Of a stretch of DNA of 64,000 bases, positions 1 through 8,849 are shown in pieces. The notes beneath the pieces were generated by a model. That model was not told where the DNA came from. It did not search any database and saw nothing but the letters and a program-made list of their open reading frames with translations. The position numbers were made by a program, and so were the translations under genes. This DNA comes from Pseudobowmanella zhangzhouensis (GTDB taxonomy: Bacteria > Pseudomonadota > Gammaproteobacteria > Enterobacterales > Alteromonadaceae), in NCBI RefSeq assembly GCF_042662685.1, contig NZ_JBHSYO010000007.1, positions 248,001 to 312,000 on the forward strand, written 5' to 3'. How positions within the stretch are numbered: the stretch's first letter is position 1; every line of letters begins with the position of its first letter.

Positions 1-1
1 C

Positions 2-1117
2 GACGATAACGGCGTAGCCGGGCAAGGGCAGGAGTATCAGTGGTCGGTAGACGATGTGTTTGTCGGTCAGGTACCTGAGGATGTAATCGTCACAGGCATT
101 CATCCTGAACCAGCCGACCCATTGAGCTGGCGCGGCATTTTCAGGATAAATTGTGACTTTTCCCATGGTGCATATAACGATCCCATTGTGTTTCCTAATC
201 AGAGTAATGCAGCGCATCTGCACCACTTTTATGGCAACACATTAACCGACGAAAATAGCACGACGGAGACGCTTTTTACCCTCGGTGAGTCCAGTTGTCA
301 GGGGAATTTTCTCAATCGTTCTGCCTATTGGGTGCCAGCCCTGCTTGCGCCTGATTATGATCCGATATCAGGTGATCGGGTTATTGACTCACAGGGCGAA
401 CCGGCATGGAAAGCGGTACCTGCCGTTGTGGGCAACGATGAGGAAGCACATGAGATTTTTTATTATTCGGCGGGCGTGTCTGATCTTTCATCGATTCAGC
501 CCATTCCCGTCGGCTTAAAAATGATTGCCGGTGACCACATGGGTAAGCCGGGCAATGAACAGGATACTGCTATCGTGCGATGGCACTGTCAGTCCTGGGA
601 GTCCAATGACGCTACCAATCCACGCTGGAGTAGCAGTATCCCTGAATGTGTCGCGCCAGACCGTGTCAGAATGGATGTGTTTTTCCCCAGTTGTTGGAAT
701 GGAGCAGACCTGGATTCAGCAGATCACAAAAGTCATATGGCATACCCGGTGAGCGAGGGAGGCGACAGGACACTGACCTGCCCCTCTTCCCATCCAATCC
801 CGCTGGTCCGCGTTAGTTTTCACTATGCATTTGGTGTTAAACCGGATGTTTATGAGCCGGTCACGCAAAGTAGCAAAGGTTGGCGATTTGCGTCTGATTC
901 CTACCAGGTTGACGAGCTTAATCCCGGTGGAATGTCATTACACGGAGACTGGTTTAATGCCTGGCATCCGCAGATTATGCAGCAGATACTCGAAGGGTGT
1001 ATTCGCCAGGGACTTGATTGTCACGATGGCAATCTTGCCAATGGATTCAGACTCAGCGGCACAAGACCGGGCATACAAACAGAACCATTAATTATCAACG
1101 AGGGCAGAGGGCACTGA
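2..1117 (+). CDS. DUF1996 domain-containing protein, partial (5' end outside window)
   Basis: The reading frame is open from the first bases, so the gene begins upstream; a GTG at 56 is an internal codon. The protein matches the DUF1996 family, best known from fungal secreted proteins and found in some bacteria. What can be seen is the N-terminal block with HLHHFYGN, evenly spaced Cys residues, and a C-terminal region with SLHGDWFNAW followed by a Cys-rich stretch. The Cys content and family membership suggest an exported, disulfide-bonded protein, but any signal peptide lies outside the window. No catalytic activity is established for the family. The last 30 bases overlap the convergent lipoprotein gene on the minus strand. 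Family assignment is confident, function unknown. Confidence 0.8.
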   Translation, partial: DDNGVAGQGQEYQWSVDDVFVGQVPEDVIVTGIHPEPADPLSWRGIFRINCDFSHGAYNDPIVFPNQSNAAHLHHFYGNTLTDENSTTETLFTLGESSCQGNFLNRSAYWVPALLAPDYDPISGDRVIDSQGEPAWKAVPAVVGNDEEAHEIFYYSAGVSDLSSIQPIPVGLKMIAGDHMGKPGNEQDTAIVRWHCQSWESNDATNPRWSSSIPECVAPDRVRMDVFFPSCWNGADLDSADHKSHMAYPVSEGGDRTLTCPSSHPIPLVRVSFHYAFGVKPDVYEPVTQSSKGWRFASDSYQVDELNPGGMSLHGDWFNAWHPQIMQQILEGCIRQGLDCHDGNLANGFRLSGTRPGIQTEPLIINEGRGH

Positions 1118-1609
1118 GTTTTCCTGTGGCGGCTCAACATAGCAGCGTTGAGCTGATGCCACTCCCTTGAGAAATGCTCTACGAACATTGCCGGCTAATA
1201 TGGCGCGCTTTACCAGATCTGAGTGACGCTGTGCACCGGTCAATTTCCGAATCCAACTGCGGAAAGGAATGATATCGGATGCCGTGCGTTTTACCGCATC
1301 CACTGAAGCTTGCGCCAGTGTGTCAGAGCCCTTGTTGAGCAAGCTATCGTCTTTGACACCCTTCGGCGCGTCGAAATCTGCAGGCAGCAATAAATCTAAT
1401 TCACGGATTTCGCTGAAAATACTCACACACATTAAGTCGTTTGGCAGGAAATAAGGGTTATCGCAGGCTTGCACTAAGGGTGCCGGAATCTCCTGACGAA
1501 CGATGTTGAGATCAGTCAATGGGGTGCCTGCCGCGTCCTGCAGAGCTTGCTGACGAGATGCGCAGCCAGCAGCAAAAACGATGATGAGATAGCTGAAAAA
1601 TACCCGCAC
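1088..1609 (-). CDS. Putative lipoprotein of unknown function
   Basis: A protein of about 173 residues with an N-terminal hydrophobic segment ending in a lipobox (FAAGC), so it is probably lipidated and membrane-anchored. I do not recognise the rest; it has scattered Cys residues and a basic, mostly helical C-terminal half. The start is placed at GTG 1609 because AGGA lies at a normal distance upstream. The GTG at 1618 touches that ribosome-binding site and would add three residues. The 3' end overlaps the convergent DUF1996 gene by 30 bases. It is real on the basis of its signal sequence and ribosome-binding site; function unknown. Confidence 0.65.
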   Translation of the reverse strand: MRVFFSYLIIVFAAGCASRQQALQDAAGTPLTDLNIVRQEIPAPLVQACDNPYFLPNDLMCVSIFSEIRELDLLLPADFDAPKGVKDDSLLNKGSDTLAQASVDAVKRTASDIIPFRSWIRKLTGAQRHSDLVKRAILAGNVRRAFLKGVASAQRCYVEPPQENSVPSALVDN

Positions 1610-1820
1610 GAATGTCACTTCCTGTTGTTTTTAATTGTTGGTTGCTCTGCCAGTTTATCAAAACCAGCACTGCCATTATGCAGGCGTCAGCATATCGCAA
1701 CGCCGTAACCCAATGAAATACGGTTATTTTGTTTAATTGGTGGCAAATTTGTTGGGAGGCAGTAAATCTAATGGCGGGTCGTTAACGTATGAGTTCATCA
1801 AATTAATAAAGGAGGTCATG

Positions 1821-2336
1821 ATGCGCCAACTTTGCATAGCGATTGGATTAATCTTGTTGTCAGCCTGTACCGGCGTGCCCGAGGGGATCAAGCCGGTCTC
1901 GCCATTTAATCTGGAGCGCTATTTAGGCACCTGGTATGAAATCGCCCGCATGCCCCATAGTTTTGAGGATGGCCTGAATCAGGTGACGGCCAATTACAGT
2001 CTGCGCGAAGATGGTGGTGTAAAAGTCATTAACCGTGGTTATGACACCGATGCCGGAAAATGGCAGCAGGCGGAAGGTAAAGCGTATTTTGTGGAGGATA
2101 ACCAAATTGGCCATTTGAAAGTGTCTTTCTTTGGTCCGTTCTATGGTGCTTATGTGGTGTTTGAACTGGATCACCTGAACTATCAGTATGCCTTCGTATC
2201 TGGTCCGGATCGGGAATACTTGTGGTTTCTGGCCCGCACGCCAACGGTTAGCCCCGAGTTGCTGGCGCATTTTCAGCAAACGGCTGCTGAGCTTGGTTTC
2301 GACACCAGCAAATTAATTTACTCGGAACAGCAGTAG
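1821..2336 (+). CDS. blc: Outer-membrane lipocalin lipoprotein (Blc-like)
   Basis: A 171-residue bacterial lipocalin. The signal peptide ends in a lipobox (LLSAC), followed by the lipocalin GxW motif in LGTWYEIARMPHSFE, the VNRGYD-type strand, and the closing FLARTP region. Bacterial lipocalins are anchored in the outer membrane and bind fatty acids or lysophospholipids, often during envelope stress. GGAGG at 1811-1815 sits 5 bases before ATG 1821, which decides this start; ATG 1818 is too close and a longer in-frame extension to 1737 lacks a signal sequence. Length fits the family. Convergent with the DUF2254 gene. Confidence 0.9.
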   Translation: MRQLCIAIGLILLSACTGVPEGIKPVSPFNLERYLGTWYEIARMPHSFEDGLNQVTANYSLREDGGVKVINRGYDTDAGKWQQAEGKAYFVEDNQIGHLKVSFFGPFYGAYVVFELDHLNYQYAFVSGPDREYLWFLARTPTVSPELLAHFQQTAAELGFDTSKLIYSEQQ

Positions 2337-2357
2337 CCCGCGCTGATTAGCGGGCTA
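2334..2357. terminator. Hairpin between convergent lipocalin and DUF2254 genes
   Basis: A perfect 8-bp inverted repeat (TAGCCCGC / GCGGGCTA) with an 8-base loop, overlapping the stop codons of both convergent genes. There is no U-run on either side, so termination is plausible but not certain. Confidence 0.4.
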
Positions 2358-3657
2358 GCGCGTAGGCTTCTTCAATATCGCGGCGGTCTTTGCCACAAAA
2401 GTCCTGTTGGTCCGTGAGCTGAAAAATGGCATCACAGTGGGCGCTGATAAGCGGCTGCACTGTGTCAGGCATGGCTTTCCTTAACGAGTACAGCGACTGT
2501 AACTGGTAAATTATCATTGCCACATGACAGACACTGGCCTGTCGAATCTGGTCATACGCGGTATTGATCACGCCTTCGAGGGTGAATGTCCGCCGTTTCA
2601 ACCAGCTATTGGACTGGGTGTCTACGATGCTTTGGGCGGGAAATTCCAGTTGGCCGATGGCGGCACAGGCGCTGGTGAGCTTATCCAGGCACGCCATCGC
2701 ACTGTAAGGGTCGTTAATGCCAGGGGACAGCGCGCGTAGTGCCAGTTCAACCAGCTGTGAAATCGCAAATTCCACATCCTGAATCGGCGTACGATTTGTG
2801 CCAACGCGAATCTGTTTGGCAAAGTCTGCCAGATGGGCATCACTTACTGGCAGATTGGCATGAATGGTCATCAGGCGATGGCCGGTAAAAATATGGTCAC
2901 CACTGCGGGCAAACACTTCGATGCCTGCAATCAGGTCAGGGTGCGTCTGTAGCAGGCATTCATAATCTATATATTCCACGTAGCCACAATCGGCGGCAAA
3001 CACAGCATGCTGAAATTCCGTCGGCTGAGGCAAGCTGTCTGCGATAACACGAATCGTTGATTTCGCCGCAGGCTGCGGAAATAAGTGATTGATATTGCCA
3101 ATAAACTCGCGGTAGCTACGGTAAATTACCTGATCTGCCTGAATAAACCTGGCGATATGGTGCAGGAAGTAAATCATGCCGAATATATCGATGATCATTG
3201 CCAGCATGGCAGTGGCAACTAACAAGGAACGCGCGTCAGCAAATTCGGCGAAACTGTCCAGTTGATGGGTGGCAATCAGGCAAAACAAAAAGCTGGATAA
3301 CAAAATACCCAGAATCCACTGTGTGCCCTTGTCCAGCATAAACGTGCGCAATAACCGTGGGCCAAATTGTGCCGAGGCCATAGTGAGCGCCACGATGGTC
3401 ATGGAGAACGCGATGGATGTGGCGGTAATAATCGACGACGCCAGCGTCGAGAGCAGTTGCCGCGCGGCGTCCTGTTCAATCATCGGTGCGATGGTTTGCA
3501 CCCAGTCAGGTAAGTCGGGGCGGTCAATCAGACTGATAAAAACGAATGCACTACTACAGGAAATTAGCATCAGACACACGGGAATAAACCAGTAGCTAGC
3601 GCGAAAACGTTCCCACTGATGGAGGATAAACTGTTGGCCGAACAGGTTTTTCATCAC
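2347..3657 (-). CDS. DUF2254 family inner-membrane protein
   Basis: A 436-residue protein. The N-terminal half carries about four transmembrane segments, including a long helix followed by the characteristic SMTIVALTMASAQFGPRLLRTFM stretch. The C-terminal half is a soluble domain containing SPGINDPYSAM, typical of the DUF2254 family. The family has no firmly assigned activity; channel-like or mechanosensory roles are speculation. The start may be GTG 3657 or ATG 3654, both behind an AAGGA. It is divergent from the isochorismatase-family gene, with a very short intergenic gap that must hold both promoters. Confidence 0.85.
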   Translation of the reverse strand: MMKNLFGQQFILHQWERFRASYWFIPVCLMLISCSSAFVFISLIDRPDLPDWVQTIAPMIEQDAARQLLSTLASSIITATSIAFSMTIVALTMASAQFGPRLLRTFMLDKGTQWILGILLSSFLFCLIATHQLDSFAEFADARSLLVATAMLAMIIDIFGMIYFLHHIARFIQADQVIYRSYREFIGNINHLFPQPAAKSTIRVIADSLPQPTEFQHAVFAADCGYVEYIDYECLLQTHPDLIAGIEVFARSGDHIFTGHRLMTIHANLPVSDAHLADFAKQIRVGTNRTPIQDVEFAISQLVELALRALSPGINDPYSAMACLDKLTSACAAIGQLEFPAQSIVDTQSNSWLKRRTFTLEGVINTAYDQIRQASVCHVAMIIYQLQSLYSLRKAMPDTVQPLISAHCDAIFQLTDQQDFCGKDRRDIEEAYALAR

Positions 3658-3730
3658 AAAGTCCTTGTGCTGGGCAAGTTGTATAGATAGAAGTAAAGTG
3701 ATTGAAGGGCAAACGCAAGTGGAGATGCAA

Positions 3731-4273
3731 ATGTTACAGGCAGCGAATTGTGGGGTGCTGGTAATTGATATTCAGGGGCGGCTGGCCGAGTTGGTGGTCA
3801 ACAGCCATCAGGTGATTCAGCGCACCGCTACCCTGATTAAGGTCGCACAATTATTGGATTTACCGGTTATCACCGTCCAGCAAACACCAGAAAAGTTAGG
3901 TGAGACTGTCCCTGAGATTGCCAATCTGTTGTACGCCCCGATTTTTGCCAAGCATACCTTCAGCGCCTTGGGGGATGAGGAAATCCTGCATGCGATAAAG
4001 TCCAGTGGCATCACACAGTGGCTGGTGTGCGGGATTGAGACGCATATCTGTGTGTATCAGACGGTATCAGACTTACTTAAGCTGGGTAAAAAGGTGCAGT
4101 TGGTGAGTGATGTATGTTCCTCCCGGGAGTCCGCAAACCGTGATCTGGCGCTGGAAAAAATGCTACGTGCCGGTGCCGAATTAACCAGCGTGGAGATGGC
4201 CATCTATGAGCTGATAGGCGATAGTCATGCCCCGGTGTTCCGGCAGATATTACCGCTGGTAAAAGCGCTATGA
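3731..4273 (+). CDS. Isochorismatase-family cysteine hydrolase (YcaC-like)
   Basis: A 180-residue single-domain hydrolase of the isochorismatase superfamily. The Asp-Lys-Cys catalytic set is visible at D13 (VIDIQ), K74 (FAKHTF) and C107 in GIETHICV. That last motif is typical of the YcaC-like branch, whose physiological substrate is unclear. GGAG at 3721-3724 places the start at ATG 3731; ATG 3725 is too close, and an upstream extension to 3665 lacks support. The stop overlaps the start of the CPCC gene by 4 bases (ATGA), and that gene in turn overlaps the YbaK gene, so the three are probably co-transcribed and coupled. Confidence 0.85.
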   Translation: MLQAANCGVLVIDIQGRLAELVVNSHQVIQRTATLIKVAQLLDLPVITVQQTPEKLGETVPEIANLLYAPIFAKHTFSALGDEEILHAIKSSGITQWLVCGIETHICVYQTVSDLLKLGKKVQLVSDVCSSRESANRDLALEKMLRAGAELTSVEMAIYELIGDSHAPVFRQILPLVKAL

Positions 4274-4710
4274 GCATTGCGTGGTTAATTGAATATGCCA
4301 AATGGCGTGAAACCGCGCCGCGCGGGGTGAAAGTACGTGACCGTTTTCTGTGCCCCTGTTGTTTTATGCCAACCCTGACTCGCCGGGGCAGTTATGAGAT
4401 TTGCGCCATCTGTTTTTGGGAAGATGATGGTCAGGACAATGAGGATGCAGATGTCTATCTGGGCGGGCCAAATCATGGGCTTACCCTGACTGAAGCGCGG
4501 CATAATTTTGATCGTTTCCGTACCATGTACCCGCCAGAGCATGCCCTGTATGCCGAACAAAAGGTGACTGAAACGCTGCGTCTGAGCCTTTATACCGTGA
4601 TGAGCGAAGCGCTGACGAAAAATAGCAAACAAAGCTGGCAGGATATGCTGGCAGTGGAAAAGCAGTTCAATCGGAAAATGGCGACTTATCGCCGCAAAGG
4701 TACCTTATGA
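4270..4710 (+). CDS. CPCC family cysteine-rich protein
   Basis: A 146-residue protein with the cysteine-rich CPCC domain: FLCPCC at residues 27-31, and a second pair C45/C48 in YEICAICFWEDDGQD. It continues into the conserved GGPNHGLTLTEARHNF region. The cysteines probably bind zinc or form a structural knot. The family's function is unknown. It overlaps the upstream hydrolase by ATGA and the downstream deacylase by ATGA, which supports both start codons. Confidence 0.85.
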   Translation: MSIAWLIEYAKWRETAPRGVKVRDRFLCPCCFMPTLTRRGSYEICAICFWEDDGQDNEDADVYLGGPNHGLTLTEARHNFDRFRTMYPPEHALYAEQKVTETLRLSLYTVMSEALTKNSKQSWQDMLAVEKQFNRKMATYRRKGTL

Positions 4711-5186
4711 GTCAATTACCGGACGCCGCCTTGCGCGTACACGTTGCGTTGCATCAGGCAGGTATCGATAGCCAGATTCAGCAACTCGACGCGTCTACCC
4801 GCAGCGCGCAGGAAGCGGCGGATGCGTTGGGGTGCCGGGTCGAACATATTGCCAAATCATTGATCTTCAAAGATGAAAATACGCAAAAGGCGGTGATGTT
4901 GGTGGTCAGTGGCAGTCATCAGGTGGATATCGGCTATATGGCAACGCGTTATCAGTTGAATCTGGTCAAGGCGGATGCTGACTTCGTGCGCAAAACAACA
5001 GGATTTGCCATCGGCGGTGTCGCGCCGTGCGCCCATTTGACACCAGTTGCGCTTTATTTGGATGAAACGCTACAGCAATATCCGCTTATCTGGGCCGCGG
5101 CAGGAACACCTCACTGTGTGATGCCACTTTCTCCTGCGCAGTTAGCCAGCCTGACGGGTGGGCAATGGATTTCTGTCTGTTCTTAG
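4707..5186 (+). CDS. YbaK/EbsC-type aminoacyl-tRNA deacylase
   Basis: A 159-residue protein of the YbaK/ProX domain family, which hydrolyses mischarged tRNAs such as Cys-tRNA(Pro) or Ala-tRNA(Pro) in trans. Typical features are the RSAQEAADALG segment, AKSLIFKD with the conserved lysine, and GFAIGGVAP near residue 105. The specificity (Cys-tRNA or another) cannot be decided by eye. ATGA overlap with the CPCC gene fixes the start. It is the third gene of the small operon that begins with the isochorismatase-like hydrolase. Confidence 0.85.
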   Translation: MSQLPDAALRVHVALHQAGIDSQIQQLDASTRSAQEAADALGCRVEHIAKSLIFKDENTQKAVMLVVSGSHQVDIGYMATRYQLNLVKADADFVRKTTGFAIGGVAPCAHLTPVALYLDETLQQYPLIWAAAGTPHCVMPLSPAQLASLTGGQWISVCS

Positions 5187-5269
5187 GTGCGTTTGGGCGG
5201 GGTAGCGCTTGAGATTAGCGCCAAGTGCAGTAGAGTAATAACCATCATTACCGGGCCTTCGGGAATATT

Positions 5270-5641
5270 ATGCAGGCTTTGCAATACCAGATAGACGTCG
5301 ATACCGAGCAGAATCTGCTACGCGCCACTGTGCAGGGTTTATTGAACTCTCAGGACGTGATTGCTTTGTATCAGGTTTTTACCTTTATCGGTAACACCCA
5401 TAAGATTACCCGTTTGTTACTGGATTTTTGCCAATCCGATTTGGCGTATTCATCGGCCAGCGTAGTAGACGTTTCTCACCGACTGGCTGACCTGATTAAA
5501 GACTTTAAAGTTGCAAGAGTGGTTAATAGTGAAGACTACCGTCAAACGATGATTGAGCAGGTATTCAGTCAGTTGGATGTGCAATTACGCAATTTTGAAG
5601 ACCGCGACGCAGGTATAAGCTGGCTGTTGGATGAGAATTGA
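5270..5641 (+). CDS. Small STAS/SpoIIAA-like protein of unknown function
   Basis: A 123-residue protein with the alternating strand-helix pattern of small STAS/SpoIIAA-like domains: an N-terminal beta strand pair, ITRLLLDFCQSD in the centre, and a C-terminal helix with ISWLLDEN. There is no signal peptide. Proteins of this type are often cytosolic and of unknown role; the family assignment is by overall pattern only. The stop TGA overlaps the ATG of ghrA (TGATG), so the two are translationally coupled. Confidence 0.6.
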   Translation: MQALQYQIDVDTEQNLLRATVQGLLNSQDVIALYQVFTFIGNTHKITRLLLDFCQSDLAYSSASVVDVSHRLADLIKDFKVARVVNSEDYRQTMIEQVFSQLDVQLRNFEDRDAGISWLLDEN

Positions 5642-6555
5642 TGCTTGCCATCGCCCGACATGACAATCGCTATCAGCCCTGGTTAAACGCTCTCACCCCG
5701 CATATCCCCGCCGCAGCTGTGCCAGACATTCAAAACCCTGATGAGGTTACTATGCTGCTGTGCTGGAAACCCGACGCCAATGTGTGCGCCCGGTTTCCTA
5801 ATCTCAAAGCCATTTATAGCATGGGCGCTGGGGTCGATTTTTTGCTGCAAGATGAGACGATCCCTGACACGGTGGCAATCGGCAGGCTGGTGGAACCCAC
5901 ATTGGGACAAGCTATGTTTGAATACGCCCTGGCCACCACCTTGTATTTTACACGGGATCTGCATCATTACCGCCGGCAACAACAGCAGGCATTATGGCAA
6001 CCACGCCGGCATAGTATGATGGCGAAAACCTCGGTGGGGGTAATGGGCTTAGGTGAGGTCGGTCGTGTTATTGCAGAGGGTTTTTCAGGTAATGGTTTTA
6101 ATGTAAGTGGGTGGTCACATACCAGAAAAGGCATACCAAATGTAAGCTGTTTTGGCGCAACCGAACTGGAGCACTTTTTACCGCGCTGTCAGGTGTTGAT
6201 CAATTGCCTGCCACTCACCCCAGTTACTGAAGGTATCCTCGAACGCCAGTTGTTTGCACAGTTACCACAAGGCGCGGTATTGATTAATGTGGGGCGTGGA
6301 CCGCATCTGGTTGAAGCGGATTTACTCAGTGCACTTGCCAGTGGGCAGTTATCTGCCGCTGCGCTGGATGTGTTTAGTCAGGAGCCATTACCGGCCGGCC
6401 ATCCATTCTGGCAGCATCCGGATATCTTGATCACTCCGCACTGCGCCAGTCTGACCGATATCAACGCGGTGGCGGCGCAGATCATTGAAAACTATCATGC
6501 GCTGATGAACAACCAGCCGCTTAAGCACCTGATTGATCGCCAGCGCGGCTATTAG
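5641..6555 (+). CDS. ghrA: Glyoxylate/hydroxypyruvate reductase A
   Basis: A 304-residue D-2-hydroxyacid dehydrogenase that reduces glyoxylate and hydroxypyruvate with NAD(P)H. The Rossmann motif GLGEVG is at residues 136-141. The catalytic residues are R219 (INVGRG), E248 (SQEPL) and H267 (ITPHCAS). Close agreement over the whole length with GhrA, including YSMGAGVDFLL near residue 60, argues against other D-hydroxyacid dehydrogenases. The start is ATG 5641, overlapping the upstream stop; the preceding TTG at 5638 is not needed. Confidence 0.88.
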   Translation: MLAIARHDNRYQPWLNALTPHIPAAAVPDIQNPDEVTMLLCWKPDANVCARFPNLKAIYSMGAGVDFLLQDETIPDTVAIGRLVEPTLGQAMFEYALATTLYFTRDLHHYRRQQQQALWQPRRHSMMAKTSVGVMGLGEVGRVIAEGFSGNGFNVSGWSHTRKGIPNVSCFGATELEHFLPRCQVLINCLPLTPVTEGILERQLFAQLPQGAVLINVGRGPHLVEADLLSALASGQLSAAALDVFSQEPLPAGHPFWQHPDILITPHCASLTDINAVAAQIIENYHALMNNQPLKHLIDRQRGY

Positions 6556-6560
6556 CCTGT

Positions 6561-7256
6561 TCAGATAAACGCGTAGGCATCACCAAACAGATTGTCACTG
6601 AGCAGGCCTTTTTCACGGAAGGCTTCACGGGCTACCCCAGCCATTTCAAAGCGCCCGGCCACATAAACACGATATGGCTCGAGACTGGTGAAATCCGCTT
6701 CGACGGCTTCGTGTACCCGTCCTGTGCGGCCTTGCCAATCTGCGTCGGCAAACTCCACCACGGGAATGATCCGCAGGTGTTTGTGGGTGGTTTGTAGTGC
6801 CAGCAGATTTTCCATATCGTACAAATCAGCGGCGTGACGTACGCCCCAGTACAGGAAAACCGGCTCTTTGCCATTGTGTTTCAACAAACCTTGTAACACC
6901 GAATGCACATAGGAATAGCCGGTGCCGCCAGCCAGCAAAATGCTTGGCATGGTTTTGTCAGTGCGCAAATGGGCGTTGCCATGAGGTCCGTCGATGCTGC
7001 AACCCTGATTGCTTTTGATCGCTTCCAGCACCGCCCACGCATAGGCGTTGTCCGGCGTTGCGCCAATGTGTAATTCCAGCGTGTCATCGTCGGGGGTATT
7101 GGCAATGGAGAACGGGCGACGGTCGTCGGCACCCATCACAACCCGCAGGTATTGGCCGTGCATAAACGGCATCGGCGTTTCTGGCCGCAGTACGACTTTC
7201 TGCACGGCGTCAGTTAAGGGTTCCAGGTGTTGCAGTTTACAGCGTATTTCAGTCAT
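6561..7256 (-). CDS. fre: NAD(P)H-flavin reductase
   Basis: A 231-residue flavin reductase of the ferredoxin-NADP+ reductase fold. It transfers electrons from NAD(P)H to free flavins. Visible are the flavin-contacting RPFSIANTP at residues 47-55, the nucleotide-binding ILLAGGTGYSYVHS near residue 105, YVAGRFEMA, and the C-terminal FGDAYAFI typical of Fre. It lies directly downstream of ubiD on the same strand with an 11-base gap, the ubiD-fre arrangement known from enteric bacteria. Confidence 0.92.
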   Translation of the reverse strand: MTEIRCKLQHLEPLTDAVQKVVLRPETPMPFMHGQYLRVVMGADDRRPFSIANTPDDDTLELHIGATPDNAYAWAVLEAIKSNQGCSIDGPHGNAHLRTDKTMPSILLAGGTGYSYVHSVLQGLLKHNGKEPVFLYWGVRHAADLYDMENLLALQTTHKHLRIIPVVEFADADWQGRTGRVHEAVEADFTSLEPYRVYVAGRFEMAGVAREAFREKGLLSDNLFGDAYAFI

Positions 7257-7267
7257 CTGAGTTATTT

Positions 7268-8743
7268 CTATTGGTTATCCAGCAAGCCGAGGTCGTCCCA
7301 GATTGCGTCAATTCGTTGTTTAATTTCGTCCGACATCACGATCGGCTCACCCCATTCGCGATCTGTTTCACCCGGCCATTTATTGGTGGCATCCATCCCC
7401 ATTTTAGAGCCCAGGCCAGATACTGGTGAGGCGAAGTCCAGGTAGTCAATCGGGGTATTTTCTATCAGCGCAGTATCCCGTGCAGGATCCATCCGCGTGG
7501 TAATTGCCCAGATTACATCTTGCCAATCCCGGGCATTCACATCGTCATCGCATACAATCACAAACTTGGTATACATAAACTGACGCAGGAAAGACCACAC
7601 GCCCATCATCACGCGCTTGGCATGACCTGGATACTGTTTCTTCATGGTCACCACGGCGAGGCGATAGGAGCAGCCTTCCGGTGGCAGATAAAAATCCACG
7701 ATTTCCGGGAATTGCTTCTGCAAAATCGGTACAAACACTTCATTCAGGGCCACACCCAGAATGGCAGGTTCATCCGGTGGCCGGCCAGTATAGGTGCTGT
7801 GGTAAATAGGCTGTTTACGATGGGTAATGTGGGTCACGGTAAATACCGGGAAATTATCCACTTCGTTGTAATAACCGGTGTGATCGCCGTACGGCCCTTC
7901 TGGCGCAGATTCGTCCTGAGCGATATACCCTTCCAACACGATTTCAGCGCTGGCAGGGACTTGTAAGTCATTGCTCACACACTGTACAACCTCTGTTTTA
8001 TCGCCACGCAATAAGCCCGCGAAGGCATATTCGGATAATGTATCCGGAACGGGGGTAACCGCACCTAAGATAGTGGCTGGATCAGCGCCTAAGGCAACTG
8101 CGACAGGATAAGGTTGACCCGGATGTTGCTGGCACCACTCACGAAAATCCAGTGCGCCACCGCGGTGGGATAACCAGCGCATAATCAGTCTGTTCTTACC
8201 TAACAATTGCTGACGGTAAATCCCCAAATTCTGACGTGCTTTGTTAGGGCCGCGGGTAACCGTCAGACCCCAGGTAATCAGTGGTGCCACATCGCCTGGC
8301 CAGCAGGTTTGAATCGGCAATTGAGTCAGATCCACGTCGTCACCGCTTAACACCACTTCCTGACACGCGGCCTTTTTGACTACTTTCGGCGACATGTTGA
8401 GTACCTGTTTAAATACCGGCAGCTTTTCCCAGGCGTCTTTAAAGCCTTTTGGTGGCTCGGGTTCTTTCAACATCGCCAGCAGCTTACCCACTTCTCGCAG
8501 CGCTTCGACGGATTCCTGACCCATGCCCAACGCGACCCGTTCCGGCGTGCCGAATAAATTCGCCAGCACGGGCATGCTATGCCCTTTGGGATTCTCAAAT
8601 AAAATTGCCGGGCCGCCGGCGCGCAAGGTGCGGTCAGAGATCTCGGTCATTTCCAGCACGGGATCGATTTCCTGCGTCACACGTTTCAGCAGGCCGCGTT
8701 TTTCTAACTGGCTAATAAAGTCGCGTAAGTCGTTGTATTTCAT
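7268..8743 (-). CDS. ubiD: 4-hydroxy-3-polyprenylbenzoate decarboxylase
   Basis: A 491-residue UbiD, close to the 497 residues of the E. coli enzyme. It decarboxylates octaprenyl-4-hydroxybenzoate in ubiquinone synthesis, using prenylated FMN. Recognisable are the N-terminal MKYNDLRDFISQLEKRG, the central LEGYIAQDESAPEGPYGDHTGYY carrying the acidic active-site residues, the STYTGRPPDEPAILG loop, and the C-terminal SKMGMDATNKWPGE. It is probably transcribed together with fre. The prenyl-FMN synthase UbiX is not in the window. Confidence 0.95.
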   Translation of the reverse strand: MKYNDLRDFISQLEKRGLLKRVTQEIDPVLEMTEISDRTLRAGGPAILFENPKGHSMPVLANLFGTPERVALGMGQESVEALREVGKLLAMLKEPEPPKGFKDAWEKLPVFKQVLNMSPKVVKKAACQEVVLSGDDVDLTQLPIQTCWPGDVAPLITWGLTVTRGPNKARQNLGIYRQQLLGKNRLIMRWLSHRGGALDFREWCQQHPGQPYPVAVALGADPATILGAVTPVPDTLSEYAFAGLLRGDKTEVVQCVSNDLQVPASAEIVLEGYIAQDESAPEGPYGDHTGYYNEVDNFPVFTVTHITHRKQPIYHSTYTGRPPDEPAILGVALNEVFVPILQKQFPEIVDFYLPPEGCSYRLAVVTMKKQYPGHAKRVMMGVWSFLRQFMYTKFVIVCDDDVNARDWQDVIWAITTRMDPARDTALIENTPIDYLDFASPVSGLGSKMGMDATNKWPGETDREWGEPIVMSDEIKQRIDAIWDDLGLLDNQ

Positions 8744-8849
8744 TGTTACCCATTGGTCGTGTCGTTGGGTTGCCCGGCGCAGGATATTCGCAGCGGGATA
8801 AACTGCCGCTAGTATACCTGTGACGCCCTGTTGATTCGAGGAAAGCTTG

